Assembly (NCBI GenBank): GCA_036702865.1
Contig: DATNQD010000081.1
Location: forward strand, 62,001-126,000
Length of the DNA stretch: 64,000 nucleotides
Direction: 5' to 3'
From: Trichocoleus sp.
GTDB taxonomy: Bacteria > Cyanobacteriota > Cyanobacteriia > Elainellales > Elainellaceae
The notes beneath the pieces were generated by a model. It saw only the letters and a list, made by a program, of their open reading frames with translations. It was not told the DNA's origin and did not search any database. Every line of letters starts with the position of its first letter. The first letter of the stretch is position 1. A program made the position numbers and the translations under genes. This document shows positions 1 through 8,469 of the stretch, piece after piece.

Positions 1-59
1 GGCTGTCCTCCGCGTCTCTGCGTTCTTTCCTTCGTCCCGATATCCTTCATCCCTCCACT

Positions 60-662
60 CTATTTTTTACTGCCAGGGATCAGCTCACGAGGACGCTCCG
101 GTAGCGTCAGGGCATCTGACTGGATCTGGTTTTGAGCTAGTTCATCGGGCAGGAAGTCACGGCGAGCCAGCACGATCGCCCCAATCATTGCCATCAGCAG
201 CAGTACGGAAGCGAGTTCAAAAGGCAGCAGGAAATCGGTAAAGAAGTGTTTGCCAATCACAACGATCGCCTGATCACCTGCGGGCATCGCAGCAGAAATT
301 GCCCAGGGAGTCGCCAGAATCATTGCACCAAGCAGCGCAAACAAACCCAAACAAACAGCAGCCGTTGTAACTTTACCCAGCCAAGCATTTTTGACCGGAA
401 CGAAGTCTTGCCGCTTATTGACCAGCATGATCCCAAACAGAATCAAGACGTTGACGGCTCCAACGTAAATCAGCACTTGAGCAGCAGCTACAAATCCGGC
501 ATTCAACAGGATATAAAGCCCAGCAATACTGATAAACACTAAGCCCAACAGAAAGGCAGAGTAAACAATATTTTGAAGCAGGACAACACCCAGGGCTGCC
601 CCAATCATGAGCGCGACTAATATCCCAAAAGAAACGAGTTGAACCCCATCTGCAAGCGTCAC
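60..662 (-). CDS. ndhG: NAD(P)H-quinone oxidoreductase subunit J/6 (NdhG)
   Basis: Membrane subunit of the thylakoid NDH-1 complex, which passes electrons from reduced ferredoxin to plastoquinone and pumps protons in respiration, cyclic electron flow and CO2 uptake. The 200-residue product has about five hydrophobic segments (near residues 10-30, 33-53, 58-80, 97-120 and 148-168), the family topology, and a hydrophilic tail ending in lysines. The motif AQVLIYVGAVNVLILFGIM is characteristic of NuoJ/NdhG. It is the third gene of a minus-strand ndhA-ndhI-ndhG run; ndhE normally follows and would lie beyond the left window edge. Length and start are normal for the family. Confidence 0.95.
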   Translation of the reverse strand: MTLADGVQLVSFGILVALMIGAALGVVLLQNIVYSAFLLGLVFISIAGLYILLNAGFVAAAQVLIYVGAVNVLILFGIMLVNKRQDFVPVKNAWLGKVTTAAVCLGLFALLGAMILATPWAISAAMPAGDQAIVVIGKHFFTDFLLPFELASVLLLMAMIGAIVLARRDFLPDELAQNQIQSDALTLPERPRELIPGSKK

Positions 663-776
663 GTTATCAGCCTCCCAGTATCACGGTTAGTCTAAAGGTA
701 CGAAATGAGATACGCAATTATAGAAGCCAGGGGAGCGAGAAGCCTTCATTTTGTCTGGCTTATTCTCCCCAATTGT

Positions 777-1364
777 CTACTTTGCTTCGGTTTCTTCCAG
801 AATTTCGGCGGGTAATTTTCCAGCACGACGGGAGTTCTCTGGAAGTCCATGAGGGTCAACAACGCCTTTGGGCAGGTAAGCCAATTCGCGCAGCGGCGTC
901 ACCATCGGGTCTTCGCTGATGTTAAACGGCAAGCGACCAAGTGCCACGTTGTCAAAGTTGAGTTCGTGACGATCGTAGGTGCAGAGTTCATACTCTTCGG
1001 TCATCGAGAGGCAGTTGGTGGGGCAATATTCAACGCAGTTGCCGCAGAAAATACAAACCCCAAAGTCAATACTGTAGTGGTTCAGCTTTTTCTTCTTGGT
1101 TTCTTTGTTGAACTCCCAATCCACCACGGGCAGGTTAATGGGACAAACGCGAACGCAAACTTCACAGGAAATGCACTTATCAAACTCAAAGTGAATCCGT
1201 CCCCGAAATCGTTCGGAGGGAATCAGCTTTTCGTAGGGGTATTGCACAGTAATAGGACGGCGCTGCATGTGGTCGAAGGTAACAGACAAACCCTGACCAA
1301 TATACTTTGCTGCCTGGACTGCTTCCTTGGTGTAGTCGCTTACTTGCTTAAGAAACTTCAGCAT
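777..1364 (-). CDS. ndhI: NDH-1 ferredoxin-like subunit I (NdhI)
   Basis: Peripheral-arm iron-sulfur subunit of NDH-1 that carries electrons toward the quinone site. Two canonical [4Fe-4S] motifs are visible, [12 protein letters not shown] and [12 protein letters not shown], in a protein of about 195 residues, the usual NdhI size. I chose the ATG at 1364 (MLKFLKQV) instead of the longer frame opening at 1445, because the extra 27 residues look non-coding and the family starts with this short amphipathic helix. It lies between ndhA and ndhG on the same strand and is surely co-transcribed with them. Confidence 0.95.
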   Translation of the reverse strand: MLKFLKQVSDYTKEAVQAAKYIGQGLSVTFDHMQRRPITVQYPYEKLIPSERFRGRIHFEFDKCISCEVCVRVCPINLPVVDWEFNKETKKKKLNHYSIDFGVCIFCGNCVEYCPTNCLSMTEEYELCTYDRHELNFDNVALGRLPFNISEDPMVTPLRELAYLPKGVVDPHGLPENSRRAGKLPAEILEETEAK

Positions 1365-1476
1365 AATTTTCGGCTCTGAGTTTCGAGAATGAATTCTAAG
1401 TTCTATGGTTTGTGTCAGCCCTGAGCCAGCAATCACGCGACGCAAGCTGACACTTTAGAGACAGGCGATCTGGCAC

Positions 1477-2595
1477 CTACCCACCAAACGCCATTGGAAA
1501 GGCAAGCTTTAAGCCAGCGGTTAGCAGTAGGTTCACCAAACCGATCGGCAGAAGGAACTTCCAACCCAGGTCGAGCAGTTGGTCAATTCGGACGCGAGGC
1601 ACTGTCCAGCGCAGGAGGATTGCCAGGAAAACGAGCAGATATGCCTTGAAGACCGTCATCACAATTCCCAGCGCTCCGGTTAGCACTTGTAGCCAAGGCG
1701 TTGCTTCACTCACTCCAATCCAGTCAGCGATGACATGAACCGGAATAATGAATTCCCAACCACCCAGATAAAGGACGGCAAACAGCAGCGCCGAGAGAAC
1801 TAGGTTGACATAGGAGCCAAGGTAGAAGAGACCAAACTTAATGCCTGCGTACTCGGTTTGGTAGCCTGCAACCAGTTCTTCTTCTGCTTCGGGCAAGTCA
1901 AACGGCAAGCGCTCACATTCTGCCAGAGCAGCGATCCAAAAAATCAAAAAGCCGATTGGCTGTCGCCAAATATTCCAGCCCAAGATCCCATAGCCTGCCT
2001 GCTGCTGCACAATGTCAACGGTGCTGAGCGAGTTAGACATCATCACAACTGCCAACACTGCCAGAGCCAGCGGAATTTCGTAGCTAATCGACTGGGCAGC
2101 AGCTCGAAGCCCACCCAGCAGAGAGTACTTGTTATTAGAGGCATAGCCTGCCATCAACAGACCGATCGGCGCAATGCTGGAGAGCGCGATCCAGAGGAAA
2201 ATCCCGACACCCAAATCTGTAATCTGGAGGTTTTGTCCAAACGGCACAATCAGGAAGGACAAAAAGACTGGAACAACAACCAGCACTGGACCCAGCGTGA
2301 AGAGAAGGGCATCAGACTTGGCGGGAATAATATCTTCTTTAACGAGCAGCTTTAAGCCGTCTGCGGCTGGGATCAGCATCCCTAATGGACCCGCAAATTC
2401 GGGACCAATTCGCTGCTGAGCAGCGGCGGAAATTTTTCGCTCTAACCAGGTTGTGACCAACACACCGAAGGTTGCGCCAACCAAAAGCAGGATACATGGA
2501 AGAGGAATCCAGAGGAGCTTGGCAACTCCAACGGACAGCCCTAAATCTCCTACGAGCTGGATAAAACTTGCTTGCAGATCAATTCCTGAACTCAT
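1477..2595 (-). CDS. ndhA: NAD(P)H-quinone oxidoreductase subunit 1 (NdhA)
   Basis: Membrane subunit at the junction of the peripheral and membrane arms of NDH-1, forming part of the plastoquinone chamber. The 372-residue protein has about eight transmembrane segments and family motifs such as [19 protein letters not shown] and the acidic loop [20 protein letters not shown]. It is the promoter-proximal gene of the ndhA-I-G run, starting with ATG at 2595. In many cyanobacteria citrate synthase lies just upstream; here a 600-base gap precedes it instead. Confidence 0.96.
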   Translation of the reverse strand: MSSGIDLQASFIQLVGDLGLSVGVAKLLWIPLPCILLLVGATFGVLVTTWLERKISAAAQQRIGPEFAGPLGMLIPAADGLKLLVKEDIIPAKSDALLFTLGPVLVVVPVFLSFLIVPFGQNLQITDLGVGIFLWIALSSIAPIGLLMAGYASNNKYSLLGGLRAAAQSISYEIPLALAVLAVVMMSNSLSTVDIVQQQAGYGILGWNIWRQPIGFLIFWIAALAECERLPFDLPEAEEELVAGYQTEYAGIKFGLFYLGSYVNLVLSALLFAVLYLGGWEFIIPVHVIADWIGVSEATPWLQVLTGALGIVMTVFKAYLLVFLAILLRWTVPRVRIDQLLDLGWKFLLPIGLVNLLLTAGLKLAFPMAFGG

Positions 2596-3195
2596 GTGCT
2601 TCCCTAACTGCTACAAATAGGGCAATCGCTAAAATAAGGCGACCCGGCGATCGAGTTAAAATCTTCTCAACAAATGCTTTATGAAGATTTTTCGCGGAAC
2701 CTACAGCCTTAGTATACCGTTGCCCGGTTTGTCATGCGGTTGGGCAATCGAGAAGAAATCCTATCGGTAAAATAAGCTAGTCTTAATTCGCAATCCCTGA
2801 AATCGCGGAATTCCGCAGGATTGAGCCAAGATATAGAGTTGAGGCTATGGAGTAGGGCTACAAAGTCTGATTATCCTGAGAAATTATAATTGGCGTCATG
2901 GGAAGCCTCGTGCTTGTTAAGAAGCACACAATCAGTTGCGCCAAAACTGGCTGAATCTGGTTATGATGTGCTGGTCATGACAGCCGCCCTAAGTTCTCCT
3001 ACCGTTAAATCTGGTTAGACCGATCAAGGTTGACGTAGAACGATGCAAAGCTTGCTGGTTCTGGATAGTACAGATTTTGCAACGCTAGATAGGGCAATCG
3101 CTTTAAGCAGCTATTTCTTTGATGTTGGTTTTTAATGATGAGTGGATTTGGCAGCATCAAGCCGCATTTTCTGATTTCGTGAGGGGTTGAGAACG
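2596..3195. other. Intergenic region upstream of ndhA
   Basis: About 600 bases between the divergent ndhA and the sigma-like gene; it should hold both promoters. I find no convincing gene. A stretch near 2898-3015 reads in shifting frames like fragments of protein (for example KLAESGYDVLVM, reminiscent of a receiver domain), but it is too short and interrupted to call. A minus-strand open frame reaching 3005 overlaps the next gene antisense and looks like a shadow. Confidence 0.5.
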
Positions 3196-3888
3196 GTGCA
3201 AATTCCCAATTTTCCTGAATGTAATCATTCGCTGGTCGGTTCACTGCATCACTACAGCGATCAAGAAATGTTGACCCTGTTTCAGCGATACCCTGAAGCC
3301 GGAAAATATTTTTTGGGCATTTTTTGCCGCTACAGCCCGATCGTCTATTCCCTGATCCACCACTCAGTTCGATCGCCCGCCCAGGCAGATTATCTCTTTG
3401 CAATTACCTGGCGACATATTTACTACGAGTTAGGCGGATTAGACTTATACGCTCATGTACCAGTCGGAACAGACAATCCTTCCCTGCAAAGCTGGTTGAT
3501 TCAGGTAACAGCCGTTTGTATTAACCGGGTTGAGCTACCCCCTGTCGAGTCTATTCATTATTCCCTCCGCGAAGCTTCTCCACCGCTCTGGTGCTATGTT
3601 GAGCAGGTTCTTGACCAGCTTCAACCGATCCAGCGGCTCATTGTACTGATGTCCCAGACCTTTCACTGGAGCGAAACTCGCATTGCTGCCTACTTACAGG
3701 CAGAAGGAGAAGTGATTACTGTAGCGGAAGTGCGACGACAGCGCGAGGAAGGTTATCAGCACCTTGAAGCCGCACTCCCCGATGATATTGCAGCCATCTA
3801 TCTCGATCGCGCAATCAGCCCAGAAGAAGAAACCACAGATGATTTGTTTCGGGTAGAGCCGCTAGAGCCAATTTTTGAATCCCAGTAA
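3196..3888 (+). CDS. Sigma-70-like conserved cyanobacterial protein
   Basis: About 230 residues. An N-terminal part (YSDQEMLTLFQRYPEAGKYF, then a run ending in ADYLFAITWRHIYYEL) resembles sigma region 2 of ECF-type factors. A C-terminal part (LDQLQPIQRLIVLMS, followed by ETRIAAYLQAEGEVITVAEV) looks like a region 4 helix-turn-helix. I infer a sigma-70-like transcription factor, but key promoter-contact residues cannot be verified by eye. The GTG at 3196 is preferred over TTG at 3187 because AGGGG lies 9 bases upstream of the GTG. The acidic C-terminus (SPEEETTDD) is outside the fold. No anti-sigma gene is adjacent. Confidence 0.55.
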   Translation: MQIPNFPECNHSLVGSLHHYSDQEMLTLFQRYPEAGKYFLGIFCRYSPIVYSLIHHSVRSPAQADYLFAITWRHIYYELGGLDLYAHVPVGTDNPSLQSWLIQVTAVCINRVELPPVESIHYSLREASPPLWCYVEQVLDQLQPIQRLIVLMSQTFHWSETRIAAYLQAEGEVITVAEVRRQREEGYQHLEAALPDDIAAIYLDRAISPEEETTDDLFRVEPLEPIFESQ

Positions 3889-3930
3889 GATTTGAATCAC
3901 GGGAAGAACTGACTACAGCTTGAGCCTGTC

Positions 3931-3970
3931 TAGCCCCCCCTAAATCCCCCAAATTGGGGGACTTTGAGTT
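3931..3970. repeat. C-rich palindromic intergenic repeat, possible bidirectional terminator
   Basis: The core CCCCCAAATTGGGGG (3946-3960) forms a perfect hairpin and is flanked by a C-run with CTAAAT on the left and ACTTTGAGTTTTT on the right. Elements with the pattern CCCCCTAAATCCCCCAAT-GGGGGACTTT recur between genes in many cyanobacterial genomes (from memory). It sits exactly between the converging ends of the sigma-like gene and the nucleoside transporter, where a two-way terminator would be expected. Confidence 0.6.
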
Positions 3971-3982
3971 TTTGGAGCGGTG

Positions 3983-5482
3983 TTAGGGGCTGGGGGAAGT
4001 AACAGGAGGTGCAGCAGGAGTTGGGGCGATCGGGGGGGCAGTTTGGACAGGTGGAACTGAGCTTGGAGCAGTGCTAGGGATGGGAGCAGGAATGGTTTCA
4101 GTGGGGGTCGTGGGGGTTCCCAGGATACTGCTGCTGCCCGTATCAAAGGTTCCAGCAACGCAAGCGATCATATAGGTTGCTAGCGTCCCCACAAACAGGG
4201 CTTTCCAACCGAGTTCAGAAATATCCTTCCGCCGAGAAGGGGCAAGGGCAGTTACGCCGCCAACAAAAATTCCGACTGAAGGAATGTGAGCGAACCCAGA
4301 TAGGGCATAACTGACGATCAAAATCGCACGCGCATCGAGTGTGCCTTGCTGTCCGGCAGCGGCCAAAGCCTGATAAGGCGGAATTGCCGTTTCAAAGAGC
4401 CTGCGACCGATGATGACTGAAGACTGCCAGAGTTCACTCCAGTCCAGCGATATCCCAGTTAATACCGTTAAGGGTAGGAAAAGAACGCCCAAAATATTTT
4501 GTAGCGTAATGATTTCAAAGAGAGCGCCGATCGGGTCGGGCAGCGTTGCTAGCCAGCCAAAGAGTTGATTAATCAGCGATACCAGACCCAGGATGACAAT
4601 TAGCACAGCCGCGATCGAGGCTGCCATTTTTAAACCATCCAGTGCGCCTACAATTGCAGCATCCATTGGGCTCATTCGCTCAAGTGGTTCGCCGCCAACC
4701 GTTTCTTGTCGATCGCTCGTCCCACCTTGAAAGTCTGCGAGATCCTTATCATCCGGAATGCCGTTTGCCGTGAGTGGCAGTTCTGTTTCTGGAATCAAGA
4801 TTTTGGACAGCACAAAGCAGGCAGGAATCGCCATGATGGAAGCAGAAACCAGATGCCCCAGGATATTGGGGAAAACCGGACGCAGAAAGCTCACATAGAT
4901 TGCCAACGTTGAAGAAGCTGCCGTACCAAAGCAGCAAGCCAGAATTGCACAGAGTTCGCTGCGGGTCATCTTGGCAATAAACGGACGAACGACGATCGCT
5001 GCCTCAATCCCTACAAAAATGTTGGCTGCTCCACTGAGGGCTTCAGCACCACTAAGACGCATCAGGTTATAGAAGATTTTGGCAAACCAGTTTGTGATTA
5101 CTTGAATAATGCCTAGATTATAAAGCAGTGCCATTAAGCCAGAGAAGAAAATGACCGCAGGTAGGGCACGAAAGGCAAAGATGTAGCCCAAATTAATATC
5201 AGGTGGCTGATCAAGCGGGGGAACAAGATTTCGCCCAAAGATAAACCTGGCACCAAAGTCAGCAGCGACAAACAGACTATCCAGCAGCTTGCTGAACCCG
5301 TTTAGAATTTCTCGCGTAATTGGCAGAGCAAAGACGAGCGCACCGAGCAGCAGTTGCAGCAGAATTCCCATGACCACGACTCGCCAAGGGAAGTACTTAA
5401 GATTACGATTTTCGGAAAACAACCAGGCGACTCCACAAAGCCCAAAGATTCCGATAAACGACAGAATGTTGAGATAACTCAT
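3983..5482 (-). CDS. nupC: CNT-family nucleoside transporter (NupC-like)
   Basis: Concentrative nucleoside transporter that imports nucleosides with Na+ or H+ across the plasma membrane. The 499-residue protein begins with N-terminal transmembrane helices. It carries a Gate-domain segment (GAANIFVGIEAAIVVRPF) and a conserved core (SGFAHIPSVGIFVGGVTALAP), both typical of CNT proteins. Unusual: after the last helix there is a tail of about 50 residues rich in Pro, Thr and Ala (from about residue 452), which the family does not need. No nucleoside catabolic genes are nearby. A nested inverted repeat lies upstream at 5578-5632 and could be regulatory. Confidence 0.88.
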   Translation of the reverse strand: MSYLNILSFIGIFGLCGVAWLFSENRNLKYFPWRVVVMGILLQLLLGALVFALPITREILNGFSKLLDSLFVAADFGARFIFGRNLVPPLDQPPDINLGYIFAFRALPAVIFFSGLMALLYNLGIIQVITNWFAKIFYNLMRLSGAEALSGAANIFVGIEAAIVVRPFIAKMTRSELCAILACCFGTAASSTLAIYVSFLRPVFPNILGHLVSASIMAIPACFVLSKILIPETELPLTANGIPDDKDLADFQGGTSDRQETVGGEPLERMSPMDAAIVGALDGLKMAASIAAVLIVILGLVSLINQLFGWLATLPDPIGALFEIITLQNILGVLFLPLTVLTGISLDWSELWQSSVIIGRRLFETAIPPYQALAAAGQQGTLDARAILIVSYALSGFAHIPSVGIFVGGVTALAPSRRKDISELGWKALFVGTLATYMIACVAGTFDTGSSSILGTPTTPTETIPAPIPSTAPSSVPPVQTAPPIAPTPAAPPVTSPSP

Positions 5483-5823
5483 AGATACACAGTAATTAGC
5501 GAAGGGGGAAGAAGAAGAGGAAAAGGGCAGAATGAGTTATGAAAGTTAGAAAAAATCAAGAAATAAGGCGTTTTTTATGAATGGCTATTTTATGTCTGTT
5601 CAGAAGCTTGAGTTTTCTGAATGAACCATTCAAAAGAGATCGGGAAATTACACCTTCAGAGAGTACCCCAAAATCAAGAAATGGACGGCAACCTTTGCAA
5701 TTGTCTAAAGGAACAAATTTAGTGCCAAAGCTCCACTTTTAATCCACCCCTTAAAACTTCGATAAACTTTGTTTTCCTCTATCCCTTCCCTCACCCCTCC
5801 TGCTGCCAAGTGTAGGATAGTGA
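5483..5823. other. Divergent intergenic region upstream of nupC
   Basis: 341 bases between the divergent nupC and the zinc-ribbon gene. No ORF is supported. The most notable content is a nested inverted repeat at 5578-5632 (outer TGAATGG/CCATTCA, inner TTCAGAA/TTCTGAA), listed separately. The rest is AT-rich and should hold both promoters. Confidence 0.5.
5578..5632. repeat. Nested inverted repeat upstream of nupC
   Basis: Outer arms TGAATGG (5578-5584) and CCATTCA (5626-5632) enclose inner arms TTCAGAA (5599-5605) and TTCTGAA (5615-5621). Both pairs are perfect 7-base palindrome arms. It lies about 100 bases upstream of the nupC start, so it could be an operator pair or a structured 5' leader; there is no direct proof. 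Confidence 0.5.
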
Positions 5824-6132
5824 ATGAACCCTCCTCACACCCTATCCAGCATGGATGCCTTCGCTCCTATTCCTCCTGACTGGGCTCAGACTGCGGTTCA
5901 CGCACATGAGTTTTGCTGCCCAACCTGCCGATCGCTCGTTCTAGAAGCCCAAGCAGTATGGGTCAACCGTCGATCGCCCGTTTTTACTGAAGATCACCGT
6001 CGTAAGTGGCAAGAATTTTATCAGTGTCAGTGTGGAACGGTTTGGTGGGCATGGAGCAACGATCGACCCCCAACCACGCTCAAGAAGCCCGATCGAGTTG
6101 AACCGAGCCGCGATCAGAACTGGTTTGAGTAG
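5824..6132 (+). CDS. Small conserved zinc-ribbon-like protein
   Basis: A 102-residue soluble protein of unknown function. It has a CPTC knuckle near residue 35 and a CQC pair near residue 72 within QEFYQCQCGTVWWAWS, a likely two-knuckle zinc ribbon of the type found in small nucleic-acid or protein-binding factors. Trp-rich surroundings and a polar C-terminus (RDQNWFE) are visible. The ATG at 5824 is used; a second ATG at 5851 (MDAFAPIPP) is also plausible. It seems to be a single gene with its own promoter. No function can be assigned. Confidence 0.6.
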   Translation: MNPPHTLSSMDAFAPIPPDWAQTAVHAHEFCCPTCRSLVLEAQAVWVNRRSPVFTEDHRRKWQEFYQCQCGTVWWAWSNDRPPTTLKKPDRVEPSRDQNWFE

Positions 6133-6312
6133 ATTTGAGCAGAAGTTTTTGGGCAGAATAGATTATCTCAGCGAAGATAATTGCCTTTGCAAAACTAAAT
6201 CGGGCTTGCGGAATCATTCCTGCCGTACTTTTAGCTACAGCTCGATCGCTGATAGGCTAGAGTTTCAGCGCTGATCTCTCAACCCTTCTCTCCATCTCAC
6301 CCGATTGCAGCC

Positions 6313-6690
6313 GTGAAGCAAGCCGACCAAACTGCGATTCGCTCTATTGTTGAACGCCAGCTTCAAGCCTTCCGAACCGACGATGCCATGAGGGCGTTTG
6401 CCTTTGCCAGCCCCAGCATCCAGGCACAGTTTGAAACACCTGAGAATTTCATGCAGATGGTGCGGCTAGGCTATGCTCCTGTGTATCGTCCGCGATCGGT
6501 CATCTTTGAGGACATCATTACCGTAGAAGGGATGCCTGCCCAAAAAGTCATGTTGATGAGTGCAGCAGGGGAACTGGTCATGGCGCTTTATCTAATGCAA
6601 CAGCAGCATGATGGGAGTTGGCGGATTCACGGTTGTTTGATTGTGCCGATCGAAGGACGCACCCCCGATCAGTGGGAGGAGTCTCAGTAG
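6313..6690 (+). CDS. DUF4864-type protein
   Basis: A 125-residue soluble protein that I recognise as a DUF4864-like, NTF2-related fold. It shows an N-terminal helix (ADQTAIRSIVERQLQAFRTD), the middle motif FASPSIQAQFETPENFMQMV, and a C-terminal strand region ending WRIHGCLIV. The start is GTG at 6313. No catalytic residues are evident and the biochemical role is not known. It is a single gene; the 278 bases before the RTX gene show no further ORF I would support. Confidence 0.7.
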   Translation: MKQADQTAIRSIVERQLQAFRTDDAMRAFAFASPSIQAQFETPENFMQMVRLGYAPVYRPRSVIFEDIITVEGMPAQKVMLMSAAGELVMALYLMQQQHDGSWRIHGCLIVPIEGRTPDQWEESQ

Positions 6691-6968
6691 TTCCTCCTGC
6701 GGTTCGACTCAGGGGCACGACAAACAAGCCCCAAGTTTTTACAAGATCATCAAAACAAGTCATTCATGCTCCGCAGGATCGCTGATGGAGTGAGAAATCT
6801 GCGTTGATTAAAGTTGATTACAACAGAAGGTAGAACAGCCCGATCGAGGTTGCTGCTGGTCTTCTGTTTGGGTTCCTGTTGAATTGTTGAACGTTTCGAT
6901 CGTTCGGGGTGGGTCTGCCAGGTGAATGTCAAGTGCGCTCACAAACCCTTTCTTCTCAGGAATAATTC

Positions 6969-8399
6969 ATGCTTGTGCCAATTAGTCTAGATTCAGCAAG
7001 GGACACTGCCCTTTTCTCTGCGTCTCCAGTCGCCAGTCATTCAAGCCTATATGCAATTCCGAATTCCCTAGATCAAACAGCAGGTCGTCTCTCTCAAGCA
7101 ACAACTCGCTTACTTCAGGCTGATCTGGGTTTGAAGCAATTGGGCGATCGACAAAACAATCGCTTGATCGGCAGCCAGCGCAATGACCTGATCCGGGGTA
7201 AAGCGGGAAATGATCAGCTTTCTGGGCGAGGAGGCGCAGATCAACTGTTTGGTGATCAGGGTAATGATCTTCTTAAAGGAGGCGCAGGAGACGATCGCCT
7301 CACAGGAGGCAGCGGCAAAGATATCTTAGTCGGTGGAGCAGGCAACGATAGCCTTTCGAACGATAGCGGGACTGATCAGCTAACAGGTGGAGCAGGCGCA
7401 GACCGATTTATTTTGAGAGCCACCAGCAAGAAACTCACCACAGTCAGCATCATTACAGACTTTGACCCGATCGCCGATTCGCTTCAAATTGGTGCAACTA
7501 CAACAGAGCAAATTCATCAAATCAGCGGTGCCGGACCTTTTAGCGGCAGTACAATCTTGCAGAACAATGCCACGGGTGAATATCTCGTTGTCCTTAAAAA
7601 CATTGATAGCGCCAGCGTTAACCTGCTTGACCGCCTCACCTTCCCTCCTTCAGCCGAAACACCGACCCCCAACTATCCCCTGCCAAACCCTGCCGATCCC
7701 ACATTCCCCAACCCCTCACCCACGAATCCACTCACTGCTGCTCTCAATCCTGCAACCGTTAAGTTTTCCGCCATTGATAGCGAAGCAACGATCGCTGCGA
7801 CTGGAGCAGCCAGCCTCAAACTGGGGACTCAAACGCTTTACATTGGCACGCAGCAAGTCAGCAGCACCAACCAGAATCCCATTATTGCCAGCTTTGACAG
7901 TAACAATCCGGCAAACCAGTGGGTGAAGACCAACTATGAGATGACAGGTGCAGATGGACGGGGCTATGGGCTGTTCTGGAGCGGGACAAACTTATACGGC
8001 TTGTTTAGTGTCGATGGTACGCAAGGAACCCCTGACCAAGACTTCCGGCGAGTCAGCACCGGAGCAACCCAATCCTGGCTTCGCAGCTATGGACAGGGAG
8101 GCGGTGCAAAAGTGGCAGTTCTGGCTCGACTCAATCCGGCAACCGGAGAAATGCTAGAAGCTGCCTATCTCTCTGCAATTCTCAGCAACGGCAACAGCAA
8201 CAGCTTTGAAGTGACGGGCTTCAGCGTTAACAGTACAGGCAATTTGGTGATTGCTGCTAAATCCTGGTTTGCACCCCGTCAACCTGATGGCAAAGCCATG
8301 ACTCAACTCACGTCTGGTAGTTCGCCCTTTAACTACAGTGTTGAAATCACCCCTGACTTACGAACAGTCATCAGTACGGGTGCGATCGGTTGGGCGTAA
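6969..8399 (+). CDS. RTX (hemolysin-type calcium-binding repeat) protein
   Basis: A 476-residue probably secreted protein. Residues about 60-145 contain glycine/aspartate nonapeptides (GNDQLSGRGGADQLFGDQG, GAGDDRLTGGSGKDILVGG) that bind Ca2+ and fold as a parallel beta roll on export. A Pro-rich linker near residues 218-250 leads to a C-terminal domain of about 220 residues with motifs such as ANQWVKTNYEMTGADGRGYG and LARLNPATGEMLEAAYL, suggestive of beta-propeller-type repeats (inference). There is no Sec signal peptide, consistent with type I secretion, but no T1SS genes are in the window. An AGGA precedes the ATG by about 7 bases. Confidence 0.8.
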   Translation: MLVPISLDSARDTALFSASPVASHSSLYAIPNSLDQTAGRLSQATTRLLQADLGLKQLGDRQNNRLIGSQRNDLIRGKAGNDQLSGRGGADQLFGDQGNDLLKGGAGDDRLTGGSGKDILVGGAGNDSLSNDSGTDQLTGGAGADRFILRATSKKLTTVSIITDFDPIADSLQIGATTTEQIHQISGAGPFSGSTILQNNATGEYLVVLKNIDSASVNLLDRLTFPPSAETPTPNYPLPNPADPTFPNPSPTNPLTAALNPATVKFSAIDSEATIAATGAASLKLGTQTLYIGTQQVSSTNQNPIIASFDSNNPANQWVKTNYEMTGADGRGYGLFWSGTNLYGLFSVDGTQGTPDQDFRRVSTGATQSWLRSYGQGGGAKVAVLARLNPATGEMLEAAYLSAILSNGNSNSFEVTGFSVNSTGNLVIAAKSWFAPRQPDGKAMTQLTSGSSPFNYSVEITPDLRTVISTGAIGWA

Positions 8400-8469
8400 A
8401 GGAAAGGAGATAGGAAATTGGGGGAGTCTGGAAGCAAGGAGCAGTCAGCCTCACTGGCATTTCTCTTCT

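Noticed and set aside
3005-3403. Minus-strand 132-codon frame overlapping the sigma-like gene
   Set aside because: No motif; most of its recognisable content is antisense to the sigma-like coding sequence.
6162-6181. ATTATCT/AGATAAT stem-loop after the zinc-ribbon gene
   Set aside because: Seven-base AT-rich stem not followed by a T-run; too weak to call a terminator.
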